A DNA stretch of 64,000 bases from Pontibacterium sinense (GTDB lineage Bacteria; Pseudomonadota; Gammaproteobacteria; Pseudomonadales; Balneatricaceae): NCBI RefSeq assembly GCF_015209595.1, contig NZ_JADEYS010000004.1, positions 1 through 64,000 on the forward strand. Direction: 5' to 3'. Each line of letters starts with the position of its first letter. Positions within the stretch are counted from its first letter, which is position 1. This document shows positions 9,745 to 18,584 of this stretch, one piece after another. The position numbers and the translations under genes are program-made. The notes under the pieces are model-generated. The model did no database searches. It saw only the letters and a program-made list of their open reading frames with translations, and was not told where the DNA came from.

Positions 9745-9774
9745 ATCTGGAATGTATCTGAAGTGACTTGAGAA

Positions 9775-12633
9775 TCAGGCCTCCGGCATGAACTCCCCTG
9801 CGATTTTCAGCGAGTTGATCTCAACATCGCAGGTTCTGCCGATCTCTTCACGACTGGCGTTTTCCATATGCTTCAGGCCGAAGCTGCGCACGATCAGCTG
9901 ACGATCACGTAACTGTTTAAAGCCTTGCTGCAGTTCCTGCAGTGACAGCTCGGCAATGGATTTTGCCAGTGCTTCACGGCTGTGGAAGTCGGCATTGTTA
10001 CGGTCAATCTGATTCCAGTAGCGTGCGCTACGCTCGCTCAGGCTGTTTTCCTCTTTGAGAATGCGTGAAATGACGCTGCGTTTGTATTTCTCCAGCTGGG
10101 TATCACTCATCGCCAGCATCTGGTCGCCCATATCATCCATAAAGTGGGTGATATGCTCCTCCAGCGAGAGCGGATCAGCTACCGGTGACTGCACGACAAA
10201 TGCCAGCCCCGGTGCTTTACGCAGGGGTAATGGCGTCTCGAATACCACGTAGCCCAACTGCTTTTCGGTCCGCAGACGGCTATAGAACGGTGATGACATC
10301 AACTCACTGAGGATCGCGAACTCCGCACGGGTTTTAAGTGCTGAGTCGTTACCCTGGAAGTAGATGCTGATCGCCGAATCGTTGTGTGGAAGATCCAGAG
10401 TCTGAACAAACGGTCGGCCTTTCTGTAAACGTACAACCGGGGTTTGCGACAGGTGTTTCGGTTGTACTTTTTTCAGCAATGTAACGGCAATATGATTCGC
10501 CATATCGGTCGCTTCATCCGCTAGCATGTTGCCGTGGGACAGCACGCGAAGTTCGGTTTCTGCCAGTAGCTCAGGTGTAAAGCGTTGCAGATCCGCAAAC
10601 GAAACGGTGTCGATCGCGCCTAACTTTTCCGCTTTGCTCCACTGGGGCAGCAACAACTGAAAAATTTCATTGATGGTCTGGTTGAACGGTTTTTCCTTTT
10701 TGGCGTTTGCCAGCTGATCGGCATACTGCTGTTTGATCACAGCAAACCGCTGTTCAGTAAACATCGGGTTTTTCAACTCGGCGGTTACTTTTTCCAGCAG
10801 TACCGGCAGTTTTTCGTTATAGCCCGACAGGCGCACGCTAAAACCTTTCAGATGTGGATAGATATCCGTGTTCAGGCCTGCGACATAGGCGTCGTACAGG
10901 ACTTCATTCAGACGATCTTTCACCATACGCGTGTAGAGGCCGGTCAGCACTGCATCTTTAGAGGTCAGATTGGCGCGGTGGGACATGACACTGAAGAACA
11001 GGTTCGCTTTTGGTGAGCTAAAGCTGGCGTCCTGCTGATGCCAAAGTGTCAGGCCGGGTTGTTCCAGGATGACCTGAGGATTAGTGGCTGCAGTGGCGCG
11101 ATCCTTGAGTTGCAGGTTGGTCGCTACGAACGGGTTTGTACCACGGATGTATAGTGCAGCAGTTTTTGGACCTTGCAACATAGCCTGCTGCATATCAGTA
11201 CTGATCGGTTTGGCACTGAACTCTACGTTGTACCAAGGATTTGACTGGTCAGTTTCTACATCCCGTGCTTTAACGGTAAGCAGCATATTATCCGGGCGGA
11301 CGTTGGTCAGGTAGCTGCCGATCAACTCGGCGTCAAATGCCTCAAACAGGTAGGGCGCACGAATGGTTTCCTGCATAGGATACTGGCGCAGCTGACGTGA
11401 CAATTGGCTGACATAGTGAATCGGTTCGTTGCGTTCCTGAAAACGGAACTGAATGCGGTTCAGGTCACTCTCTTCCTGATACAAGGTTTCGCTGATACCG
11501 CCTTGCTTGATTAGATCGATATAGTTAAAGAACAGCTGAGTGATCGCTTCCTGATTCTGTAACCCTTCGGGCGTCAGTGCGATATTTACGTGGAAAGTCG
11601 ATTCACCCGGCAGACTTGTACCGGTTGACGCCGCTAGTCCGGTTGCCCAGCCTTTCGCTTTAAGTTCGGATAACAAGCTGCCAGCCCCTTCGTAACCCAC
11701 CAGACTACTGATGTAATAAAGCGGCTTTTTACGCCACTGACTACGAACTTCAGGCATCGGGAAGGTCATCGACATATAGCGCAGGTCTTTGACCGTTTTG
11801 ATGTTCAGTTTAAGTGGCAGACTCGCTGGCTTAAACAGCGGTGTGTTATTGCGAAAGGGACGTACGTGGGCGTTCGGTACCGCAGTAAATTTCGCTTCGA
11901 CCAGGGCCTTCAGGTCCGCGGTGCTCTGATTACCCAGCACAACCAGTGACATCAGGTTAGCGGAATAATGCTGCTGATAGAACTTGATCAGATCATCACG
12001 TATTTTGCCGTTCTCATTATCCGCCAGTGTTTCCAGACTACCAACAGAGAACTGGCTGTAACTATTTTCGGGGTTAAGGATCTGTTTGGTGACCGCGTAA
12101 ATTCGGCGGCCATCGTCGCGGATTTTTGCCTGATACTCGGAATGCACTGCATGACGTTCACGGTCTACATACTTATCGGTGAATAAGGGGGAGATAAAGA
12201 ACTGTGAAAAACGGTCCAGTGCGGGTTCCAGACTATCCGCTTTGATATCAAAGAAATAGTTGGTGTTTTCAAAGGCGGTGTAGGCGTTGTGATTACCGCC
12301 ATGGGAACTAATAAATGCCTGATAATCACCTGCTTCAGGGTATTTTTCGGTACCCAGAAATAACATGTGCTCAAGGAAATGGGCGAGACCTTCTCGTTCT
12401 TTTGGATTGGCATTGGAGCCAACGGCTACATCCAGTGATGCCGCAGCCTTACTGCTTGTTGGGTCCGAGATCACCAGTACTTTCATCTGGTTGTTCAAGG
12501 TGAAGGTAAGATATTCGCGCGAATCGCTCGGGCTTGTGTGTACCCCCGCATTGGCAATATTGCCCAACAAAAATAGGAGGCAGAAAAGAGCGTATTTGCT
12601 GAATGGCAGGCGCTTCAGTGGGGTCATATGCAT
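9775..12633 (-). CDS. M16 family zinc metallopeptidase (pitrilysin/insulinase type)
   Basis: The product is 952 residues with an N-terminal signal peptide (hydrophobic stretch around residues 14-26, ANA-GVH), so it is probably periplasmic like E. coli protease III. The inverted zinc motif HFLEH is at residues 85-89 and the downstream glutamate ligands lie in ERHAVHSEYQ (E159, E166). Four M16-type domains in one chain match the pitrilysin length of about 960. The C-terminal half keeps the substrate-binding R/Y-rich strand (RLRTEKQLGYVVFE). The family degrades peptides of a few kDa. A second ATG at 12627 is an equally possible start. It is monocistronic. Confidence 0.92.
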   Translation of the reverse strand: MHMTPLKRLPFSKYALFCLLFLLGNIANAGVHTSPSDSREYLTFTLNNQMKVLVISDPTSSKAAASLDVAVGSNANPKEREGLAHFLEHMLFLGTEKYPEAGDYQAFISSHGGNHNAYTAFENTNYFFDIKADSLEPALDRFSQFFISPLFTDKYVDRERHAVHSEYQAKIRDDGRRIYAVTKQILNPENSYSQFSVGSLETLADNENGKIRDDLIKFYQQHYSANLMSLVVLGNQSTADLKALVEAKFTAVPNAHVRPFRNNTPLFKPASLPLKLNIKTVKDLRYMSMTFPMPEVRSQWRKKPLYYISSLVGYEGAGSLLSELKAKGWATGLAASTGTSLPGESTFHVNIALTPEGLQNQEAITQLFFNYIDLIKQGGISETLYQEESDLNRIQFRFQERNEPIHYVSQLSRQLRQYPMQETIRAPYLFEAFDAELIGSYLTNVRPDNMLLTVKARDVETDQSNPWYNVEFSAKPISTDMQQAMLQGPKTAALYIRGTNPFVATNLQLKDRATAATNPQVILEQPGLTLWHQQDASFSSPKANLFFSVMSHRANLTSKDAVLTGLYTRMVKDRLNEVLYDAYVAGLNTDIYPHLKGFSVRLSGYNEKLPVLLEKVTAELKNPMFTEQRFAVIKQQYADQLANAKKEKPFNQTINEIFQLLLPQWSKAEKLGAIDTVSFADLQRFTPELLAETELRVLSHGNMLADEATDMANHIAVTLLKKVQPKHLSQTPVVRLQKGRPFVQTLDLPHNDSAISIYFQGNDSALKTRAEFAILSELMSSPFYSRLRTEKQLGYVVFETPLPLRKAPGLAFVVQSPVADPLSLEEHITHFMDDMGDQMLAMSDTQLEKYKRSVISRILKEENSLSERSARYWNQIDRNNADFHSREALAKSIAELSLQELQQGFKQLRDRQLIVRSFGLKHMENASREEIGRTCDVEINSLKIAGEFMPEA

Positions 12634-12953
12634 CGGGCCTTTTGCTGAAGTTAGGGATCCTGCAAAGCGCTACCAAGTTACTCGATATAGCTACGACGGC
12701 AGGTTCCTTAGTCTGTCGTTTTTATTATGTATAAGCACTCGATCCTATATTGATATGCTTATTCTGTCTATTTTTTGATCAATTGTTTCGTTCTAACCAA
12801 GGCAGTTTTAATTATTAATGAATTTTCAGAAAAGAACACCATTCGATTGATAATGGGCAATTTAGTTCCGCTCAGCTTCATGCGGAGCCGGGATCACAGT
12901 GATACAATCGAGCGGATATACGCTGATAACGGTTTGAATTCAGGAAGGACTTC
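12634..12953. other. 320-base intergenic region
   Basis: This gap separates the divergent M16 peptidase and DUF6394 genes, so it should hold both promoters. It is AT-rich, especially at 12715-12860. I see no ORF with a ribosome binding site, no RNA gene and no convincing operator. Confidence 0.6.
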
Positions 12954-13337
12954 ATGAACAAAGAGAAAGTGATATTCGCGTTCTTTATCGTACTGGCACT
13001 GACCGTGAACTTTGGTTTTTTTCTGGGAGAGATCGATAACCCGGAGCATCACAATGTCTTTGAGTTTTTTGCCGCAATCGTTATCAGCCTGATCTGTACC
13101 GTATTGAAGTTTGGTGATCGCACCCATCTGGGAGCGTCAATGATGGCGACCTCGCTGGTTGCTGATTTGCAGTTAGTCGTTGCCGCGATGATCTGGGGAT
13201 ATGCTGAACATATTAGCGGAGTCGGTATGACACCTTCCCATATGAGTAGTGTGGTATCACTCAGTGGCGGAGCGTTGCTTGCCAATGTGATCTCTGTGAT
13301 TCTGCTGATGGTTGAAACTATCATGGTGCGGCGCTGA
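12954..13337 (+). CDS. DUF6394 family small membrane protein
   Basis: The product is 127 residues with four predicted membrane helices (about residues 7-24, 37-54, 65-83 and 100-122). The start is fixed by AGGAAGGA 5 bases upstream. The order and spacing match DUF6394 genes found next to RCK-type potassium channel genes; here the channel gene starts 31 bases after the stop, so the two are almost certainly co-transcribed. That context suggests an accessory subunit or regulator of ion flux, which is inference. Confidence 0.78.
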   Translation: MNKEKVIFAFFIVLALTVNFGFFLGEIDNPEHHNVFEFFAAIVISLICTVLKFGDRTHLGASMMATSLVADLQLVVAAMIWGYAEHISGVGMTPSHMSSVVSLSGGALLANVISVILLMVETIMVRR

Positions 13338-13368
13338 CAGGCCGCCTGACTGATGATGGAACGCGGTC

Positions 13369-15060
13369 ATGAATAACGTCCTTTATGCGCTGTTCAGGCG
13401 TCTGCGGGTACCGCTGATTACGATGATCCTGGTGTATGCCGGATCTATTCTCGGCTTTGTTCTGATTCCCGGTATGGATGATCAGGGCAATGTCTATCGT
13501 ATGGATTTCTTCCATGCGGTCTATTTCGTATCTTTTATGGGATCCACCATCGGTTTTGGTGAGATCCCGTATGCGTTCACCGATGCGCAGCGTATGTGGA
13601 CGCTGGCGACGATCTACGCCACGGTTATCGCCTGGCTCTATGGCATCGGTACCATTTTGGCATTGGTACAGGAGCCTGTATTTGGGCGTATGCTTCGGCG
13701 TCGTTCATTTGTGCGCAAAGTAGACAACATGACCGAGCCATTTTATCTGGTCTGTGGATATGGTGTGACCGGGTCCATCATTGTTCGCAAGCTGGCAAAG
13801 CGTGGTATTCGCTCCGTGGTGGTTGATCTGGACGAGGGGCGTGTTGATGCAGTGGAAACAACGGGTGAACTGCAGTTTGAAGTGCCGGGATTATGTGCGG
13901 ATGCGTCTCTGCCGGATGTATTAGATGACGCGGGTTTACAGCATGACAAATGTGTTGGCGTGCTGGCACTGACCAATGTCGATCAGGTTAATCTGTCGAT
14001 CGCGATTGCCAGTAAATTACTGCGCCCGGAACGGATGGTGATCAGTCGTACGGAAGAGGATGTTACGACCGCGAATCTGCTCTCTTTTGGTACCGATCAG
14101 GTGGTCAATCCGTTTCGGGTGTATGCTGAGTATCTTTCGTTGGCGGCCCATGCGCCGTATACCCATCTGGTCTATGACTGGTTGGTGAATCCCTATCATC
14201 GTCCGCTTTCCAGTGCTTATCAAAAAACCAAAGGACGGTGGATCATTTGCGGTTATGGTCGCTTTGGTAGTGCGCTCTATCGTGAGTTTGACGAGGATGA
14301 TGTTGATCTGACCGTCGTGGACAGTAATCTTTCACTGGATACCGATCTGCCGTACATGGTGCGTGGCAAAGGCACGGAAGCGCTGACGCTAAGTGAAGCG
14401 GGGGTTGAAGATGCGGTGGGTATAATCGCGGGTACAGCGAATGATGCCGATAATCTGTCGATCATAATGACCGCCCGTGAAATGAACAAAAAGTTGATCA
14501 CGGTCGTACGGCAGAATGTGCACGCGAATAAGTTAGTCTTTAAGAATTCCAAAGCCGATTTTGTAATGGAGCCGGGGCAGATTATTGCCAATCGTGTATT
14601 GGCTCATCTGAAATCGCCTTTACTGCCGGTGTTCATCGAGCAGATGCAGGCATACGATGATGTTTGGGCGCACACATTGCTTAACCGAATGAACAGTGTT
14701 GCCAAGGAAGAAGAGCTGGATAGCTGGTCAGTGAAGGTTGATGAGGAGAACTCGCCTGCATTGATGGAGTCACTCAATAGCGGTGGTGACGTTACATTGG
14801 GGATATTGTTGAAAGATCCACGGGATCGTCAGCAAAAGTTATCTGCTTTCCCTCTCATGCTGCACAGTGGCGACATGTATGACATCCTGCCAGGTGAGCT
14901 GGATCTGCTGAAGCCCGGTGATGAGATCCTGTTTTGTGGTAAAAGTAAGTCTTTGAGGCGTATGGAGTGGACGATGAACAACTTCAATACGTTGCACTAT
15001 CTGCAAACTGGGCATGAACCCACCGGTAATCTGCTCTCCCGGTTGTTAAGCCGGCAATAA
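13369..15060 (+). CDS. Two-TM potassium-channel-like protein with two RCK/TrkA-N domains
   Basis: The product is 563 residues. Two membrane helices (about 15-35 and 77-100) flank a pore loop whose filter reads TIGFGE (residues 60-65) instead of the usual TVGYGD. Two cytoplasmic NAD-binding Rossmann domains follow, with glycine motifs GYGVTG (130-135) and GYGRFG (295-300), and a TrkA-C-like end. The layout is that of prokaryotic RCK-gated channels such as MthK or Kch but with the two RCK units on one chain, as in eukaryotic BK channels. The variant filter leaves ion selectivity open. It lies in an operon with the DUF6394 gene. Confidence 0.88.
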   Translation: MNNVLYALFRRLRVPLITMILVYAGSILGFVLIPGMDDQGNVYRMDFFHAVYFVSFMGSTIGFGEIPYAFTDAQRMWTLATIYATVIAWLYGIGTILALVQEPVFGRMLRRRSFVRKVDNMTEPFYLVCGYGVTGSIIVRKLAKRGIRSVVVDLDEGRVDAVETTGELQFEVPGLCADASLPDVLDDAGLQHDKCVGVLALTNVDQVNLSIAIASKLLRPERMVISRTEEDVTTANLLSFGTDQVVNPFRVYAEYLSLAAHAPYTHLVYDWLVNPYHRPLSSAYQKTKGRWIICGYGRFGSALYREFDEDDVDLTVVDSNLSLDTDLPYMVRGKGTEALTLSEAGVEDAVGIIAGTANDADNLSIIMTAREMNKKLITVVRQNVHANKLVFKNSKADFVMEPGQIIANRVLAHLKSPLLPVFIEQMQAYDDVWAHTLLNRMNSVAKEEELDSWSVKVDEENSPALMESLNSGGDVTLGILLKDPRDRQQKLSAFPLMLHSGDMYDILPGELDLLKPGDEILFCGKSKSLRRMEWTMNNFNTLHYLQTGHEPTGNLLSRLLSRQ

Positions 15061-15070
15061 GGAAACTGTC

Positions 15071-15967
15071 TTGGCGTATATTCTGCTCGTGCTGACCACG
15101 CTCTTCTGGTCGGGCAACTTTGTGCTGGCGCGTGCTATGCACTTAGATCTACCCCCTATTACGATGGCGTTTACTCGCTGGTCGCTGGCATTGTTGATCA
15201 TCTCTCCGTGGTTGATTCCACGTATCTGGAAGTCCCGCGAAGTCATTAAAGCAAACCTTACAAAGCTGATTTTCTTTGGTGTGGTGGGTGTTGCGGGCTT
15301 TAACACTCAGGTGTATCTCGGATTACAGGATACAACGGCGACAAATGCTGTGCTGATGCAGTCGATGGTACCTATTGTCATTCTTCTGATCGGAGCACTC
15401 TTTTTGGGAGAGCGGGGCTCACCCCGACAATGGATTGGCGTGGCGCTCTCCTTTAGCGGTGTGGCGGTTCTCGTATCGCAGGGGCAGCTGAGTGTGATTA
15501 CTGATATGCAGTTTAATCAGGGCGATCTGTGGATAATTGGGGCAATTTTGGTGTGGGCGGTTTATTCTGTGGGTCTGCGCTGGAAACCAAAGGGGTTGGA
15601 CGGATTCACCTTTTTTGGTGTTACTGTGGTGATTGCCGTGATTGTGTTGGCACCGCTGAGTGTGTGGGAGCAGCAGAGTAGCTCTCCTATCCAGTGGAGT
15701 GGCTCGGTTATTGCGACCGTCCTCTATATGGCGATCTTTCCATCGATTCTTGCGTATATCTTTTGGAATAAAGGGGTTGAAGAGTTGGGCGCTGCGGTTG
15801 CAGGGCTGTTTATTCATCTGATGCCGGTCTTTGGTTTGTTGTTATCGGTTCTCTTTCTGGGAGAAGCGTTATATTCTTTCCATTTTTGGGGTGTGGTATT
15901 AATATTTGCCGGTATCTATTTGGCGGTCATTGCCGATACCCTGAAACGAATGAAATTACTAAATTAG
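15071..15967 (+). CDS. EamA/DMT family transporter
   Basis: The product is 298 residues with ten predicted membrane helices in two EamA repeats. The N-terminus (LTTLFWSGNFVLAR) and the P-x-x-x-x-R-W motif (PPITMAFTRWSLALL) are typical of drug/metabolite exporters. The start is TTG at 15071 with AAGGAAA just upstream; no better ATG exists before the first helix. It lies 10 bases after the channel gene and 8 bases before the Tim44-like gene, so it belongs to the same run of genes. The substrate is unknown. Confidence 0.85.
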   Translation: MAYILLVLTTLFWSGNFVLARAMHLDLPPITMAFTRWSLALLIISPWLIPRIWKSREVIKANLTKLIFFGVVGVAGFNTQVYLGLQDTTATNAVLMQSMVPIVILLIGALFLGERGSPRQWIGVALSFSGVAVLVSQGQLSVITDMQFNQGDLWIIGAILVWAVYSVGLRWKPKGLDGFTFFGVTVVIAVIVLAPLSVWEQQSSSPIQWSGSVIATVLYMAIFPSILAYIFWNKGVEELGAAVAGLFIHLMPVFGLLLSVLFLGEALYSFHFWGVVLIFAGIYLAVIADTLKRMKLLN

Positions 15968-15975
15968 GAAGTTTT

Positions 15976-16869
15976 ATGCGTACTTTTCTCGTCAGCCTGA
16001 TGGTTGTCCTGGCTAGCTTTACGTTTACCGTCGATTACGCTGAAGCAAAACGCTTGGGCGGTGGTTCCTCCTTCGGTAAATCCTTCTCGACACCGAAGAA
16101 GAAGGTTTCACCGGCTCCGACTCAGAACAAACAAAGTGCAACAAATACTGCATCTAAAACCCAGCAGCCAGCTAAGAAACGTAGTGGATTCGGTGGTTTG
16201 ATGGCGGGTCTTCTGGCAGGTGGCCTGTTGGGAGCACTGTTCTTTGGCGGTGGATTTGAAGGTATCCAGTTTATGGATATTTTACTTGTGTTAGGTATCG
16301 CCTTTATCGCATACAAAATATTCTCGATGTACCGGCAATCCCAACGGCCGCCAAAGTACGCAACCGATGGCGCGCAATATGAATTACGTCCGGAGCGTCA
16401 ACAGAAACGCAGTGCATTTGATACCGCACCGACAGCATCTGCAGAAGAAGTTAAACCTACGCCTGCATTCAGCTCTGGCTTAGGGAATGCAGAACCGGAA
16501 ACGCCTGAATGGTTTAATCAGGAAGCTTTTCTGGAGGGCGCTCGTTCTCATTTCACTACCCTGCAGCGTGAATGGGACAACAGCAACTGGGATGAGATTG
16601 CGACTTACACCTCGGAAGAACTGCTGACCGCGTTGAAAGAAGAGCGTGCTAAGCTGCCTGAAGATCAGAGCACAGAAGTTGTCTCGGTGATGGCTGAAAT
16701 GGCTAACTTTATTACTGAATCTGATCACGTGGTTGTGAGCATTAACTTCTACGGCTGGCTGAAAGAAGACTCAGATCAGACCACGGAGTTTAACGAGATC
16801 TGGCACCTGACCCGTGATACTACAGTCGACAATGCGGACTGGATTATCGTTGGTATCGAGCAGCCGTAA
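15976..16869 (+). CDS. Tim44-like domain membrane protein
   Basis: The product is about 297 residues starting at ATG 15976 (GGA box 8 bases upstream). A signal sequence (1-24) is followed by a basic Ser/Thr/Pro-rich linker, a Gly-rich membrane stretch (71-93), a second hydrophobic helix (about 100-117) and a C-terminal Tim44-like domain (about 165-297) with the usual F...A...W pattern and final strand WIIVGIEQP. Bacterial Tim44-like proteins are inner-membrane anchored and of uncertain role; a part in membrane protein handling has been proposed. A strong bidirectional terminator follows. Confidence 0.85.
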   Translation: MRTFLVSLMVVLASFTFTVDYAEAKRLGGGSSFGKSFSTPKKKVSPAPTQNKQSATNTASKTQQPAKKRSGFGGLMAGLLAGGLLGALFFGGGFEGIQFMDILLVLGIAFIAYKIFSMYRQSQRPPKYATDGAQYELRPERQQKRSAFDTAPTASAEEVKPTPAFSSGLGNAEPETPEWFNQEAFLEGARSHFTTLQREWDNSNWDEIATYTSEELLTALKEERAKLPEDQSTEVVSVMAEMANFITESDHVVVSINFYGWLKEDSDQTTEFNEIWHLTRDTTVDNADWIIVGIEQP

Positions 16870-16894
16870 AGACGGAATTTGTTCGGTTATATGC

Positions 16895-16925
16895 AAAAAA
16901 AGCGACCATAGGGTCGCTTTTTTTT
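16895..16925. terminator. Bidirectional terminator
   Basis: Stem AAGCGACC / GGTCGCTT with an ATAG loop, flanked by A and T runs. It separates the Tim44-like gene from convergent yaaA. Confidence 0.92.
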
Positions 16926-16943
16926 ACCTGGCGAGAGTGATGC

Positions 16944-17714
16944 TTACTCTTCGTGATCGCGGATAAAGGTCCAGGTATCGCCTTCGGACATGCTTTCTGC
17001 GAATCGGTAGCCGTCAAGATCAAAGTCTTTTAATTGCTCAGGGTTTTCCAGTTGGTTCTGGATGATGTATCGACTCATCAGGCCGCGTGCTTTTTTGGCA
17101 TAGAAGCTGATCATCTTGTACTGACCGTTTTTCCAGTCTTTGAACACCGGCGTAATGATACGCCCGGAGATATTCTTAGCTTTAGTCGCTTTGAAATACT
17201 CATTGGAAGCCAGGTTGATCAGTACCTGTTCGTTGACCAGCTGCTCGTTTAGTGTATCCGTAATGATATTGCCCCAGAACTGATACAGGTCTTTACCCCG
17301 TCCATTTGCCAGTTTGGTACCCATTTCCAGCCGGTAGGGTTGCATTAGATCCAGCGGTTTGAGCAGACCATATAGGCCTGAGAGAATCCGCAGGTGGTCT
17401 TGAGCAAACTCAAAATCTTCGGCACTGAACGTTTCGGCATCCATACCGGCATAGACATCCCCTTTAAACGCCAGTAATGCCTGTTTGGCGTTGTCGGTGG
17501 TGAACTCGGGTGTCCAGCTTTCAAAGCGGGCGACATTCAGGCTGGAGAGCTTGTCACTCAGCTTCATCAATTCGGCCACGTCTTGAACCGACAGTGTGCG
17601 CAGTTGCTCGATCAGCTCGGCGGAGTGGTTGAGGAAACCCGGCTGACTATGTACGTCAGTCACCGGCGTGGTTTCATAATCCAGTGTTTTCGCAGGGGAA
17701 ATAACAATCAGCAT
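16944..17714 (-). CDS. yaaA: Peroxide stress protein YaaA
   Basis: The product is 256 residues, matching the DUF328/YaaA family along its whole length, from [13 protein letters not shown] at the N-terminus through [21 protein letters not shown] in the middle to the C-terminal SFYAKKARG segment. In E. coli YaaA lowers free intracellular iron during hydrogen peroxide stress and binds DNA. It is a single-gene unit, with no OxyR site that I can identify by eye. Confidence 0.95.
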   Translation of the reverse strand: MLIVISPAKTLDYETTPVTDVHSQPGFLNHSAELIEQLRTLSVQDVAELMKLSDKLSSLNVARFESWTPEFTTDNAKQALLAFKGDVYAGMDAETFSAEDFEFAQDHLRILSGLYGLLKPLDLMQPYRLEMGTKLANGRGKDLYQFWGNIITDTLNEQLVNEQVLINLASNEYFKATKAKNISGRIITPVFKDWKNGQYKMISFYAKKARGLMSRYIIQNQLENPEQLKDFDLDGYRFAESMSEGDTWTFIRDHEE

Positions 17715-17772
17715 TGGTATCTATCAATCCTTAACCCAGTTTGGTCCTCATAATACGCGCCAGAACGGCAAC

Positions 17773-17801
17773 AAAAAAGGCCGCATTTCGTACGGCCTTT
17801 T
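17773..17801 (-). terminator. Terminator downstream of the DUF2789 locus
   Basis: On the minus strand the stem AAAAGGCCG / CGGCCTTTT ends in a run of six T. It lies about 20 bases after the DUF2789-derived stop, so the locus once was, or still is, a transcribed unit. Confidence 0.8.
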
Positions 17802-17821
17802 GAGAAAGAAGGGGCTACGTG

Positions 17822-18056
17822 TCAGTGTCGTAGCATGCTGTCCAATTCATCGACCCGTTCACTCCAGTCAGATTCAGAATTCAGTGATTCTTTCAGAAAA
17901 CTGGATAGCGAGGAGGTCCAAAAAGTCGCCGTTGTCAGCTTAATATCGACCACTGTCGAGGCGATGCGTGCTGACGAAGTGTTCGAGATCCTTCTCGCTG
18001 CTTGGTAGACACAACGGGTCAAACAGGGCATCCAGACTGTGCACGGACATGTCCAT
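17822..18056 (-). pseudogene. DUF2789 gene split by a frameshift
   Basis: Two overlapping frames together give a DUF2789 protein. Frame A starts at 18056 with MDMSVHSLDALFDPLCLP and runs to HRLDSGRY before a TAA. Frame B supplies the rest, DIKLTTATFWTSSLSSF...DWSERVDELDSMLRH, ending at 17822. One extra base in the GTGGTCG stretch near 17949-17955 explains the break; removing it would give about 77 residues, the normal family length. Conserved family positions also look altered (for example LPLCLP where LGLP is common), which favours real decay over a sequencing error, although an error is not excluded. The Shine-Dalgarno segment is duplicated immediately upstream. Confidence 0.7.
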
Positions 18057-18086
18057 TACACTCTCCCAATATACACTCTCCCAATA
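18057..18086 (-). repeat. 15-base tandem duplication carrying a Shine-Dalgarno
   Basis: TACACTCTCCCAATA occurs twice head-to-tail with no mismatch, directly before the DUF2789 ATG. On the coding (minus) strand each copy contains GGGAGAG; only the copy next to the ATG is at functional spacing. Confidence 0.9.
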
Positions 18087-18147
18087 ACGTTAAAAGGTAT
18101 CAGTCAGAGTGTTGATCAGGATTGCAGAACTGCTAAGCCCGACCTGT

Positions 18148-18426
18148 TTACTTGGCCTTTCTTCGGGTAGATAGCATCTCTTTTGCCGCCACACATGCCA
18201 GTGCGCCAACAACCACGAGAACAGAGTTTACGATCGGGTTTGTAATTCCACCGCTGAGTTTCATAAGTGCTGCGGCAATCAGAAAGCCTCCAAACAAGCA
18301 TAATACGGCGGTCAGCAGGTTCATCATGATGGTGTGGCCTGACCGATCAGGGGCGCGTACAAACAGGACCAGCGCAGAGAGTACAAAACCGGAAAGAGAG
18401 ATCCAGGAAGCAAGCGATTCAGACAT
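18148..18426 (-). CDS. Small three-helix membrane protein, unknown function
   Basis: The product is 92 residues with three hydrophobic helices (about 7-24, 36-55 and 64-82) and a basic tail (STRRKAK). I do not recognise the family. No strong Shine-Dalgarno precedes the ATG, so the exact start is uncertain. It lies upstream of the frameshifted DUF2789 gene on the same strand and diverges from trpS. Confidence 0.6.
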   Translation of the reverse strand: MSESLASWISLSGFVLSALVLFVRAPDRSGHTIMMNLLTAVLCLFGGFLIAAALMKLSGGITNPIVNSVLVVVGALACVAAKEMLSTRRKAK

Positions 18427-18584
18427 AAAAGAGACACACTGATGTTAGAGAGTTAAGACATTGTTTTTAACACTGCTTTTAGTAGAAGGGAAGGCTGAGT
18501 CGCCCTCTTAGCACGCGCCATTAGTAGTGATTTAGGCTATGATAGCGGTCAAATTTTATTCCAGATTTCAGAGTATCGAGTTTC

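Noticed and set aside
17822-18031. Taking the 69-codon frame as an intact gene
   Set aside because: Only its second half matches DUF2789; the first half matches in another frame that starts at 18056, so the single frame is not a real protein.
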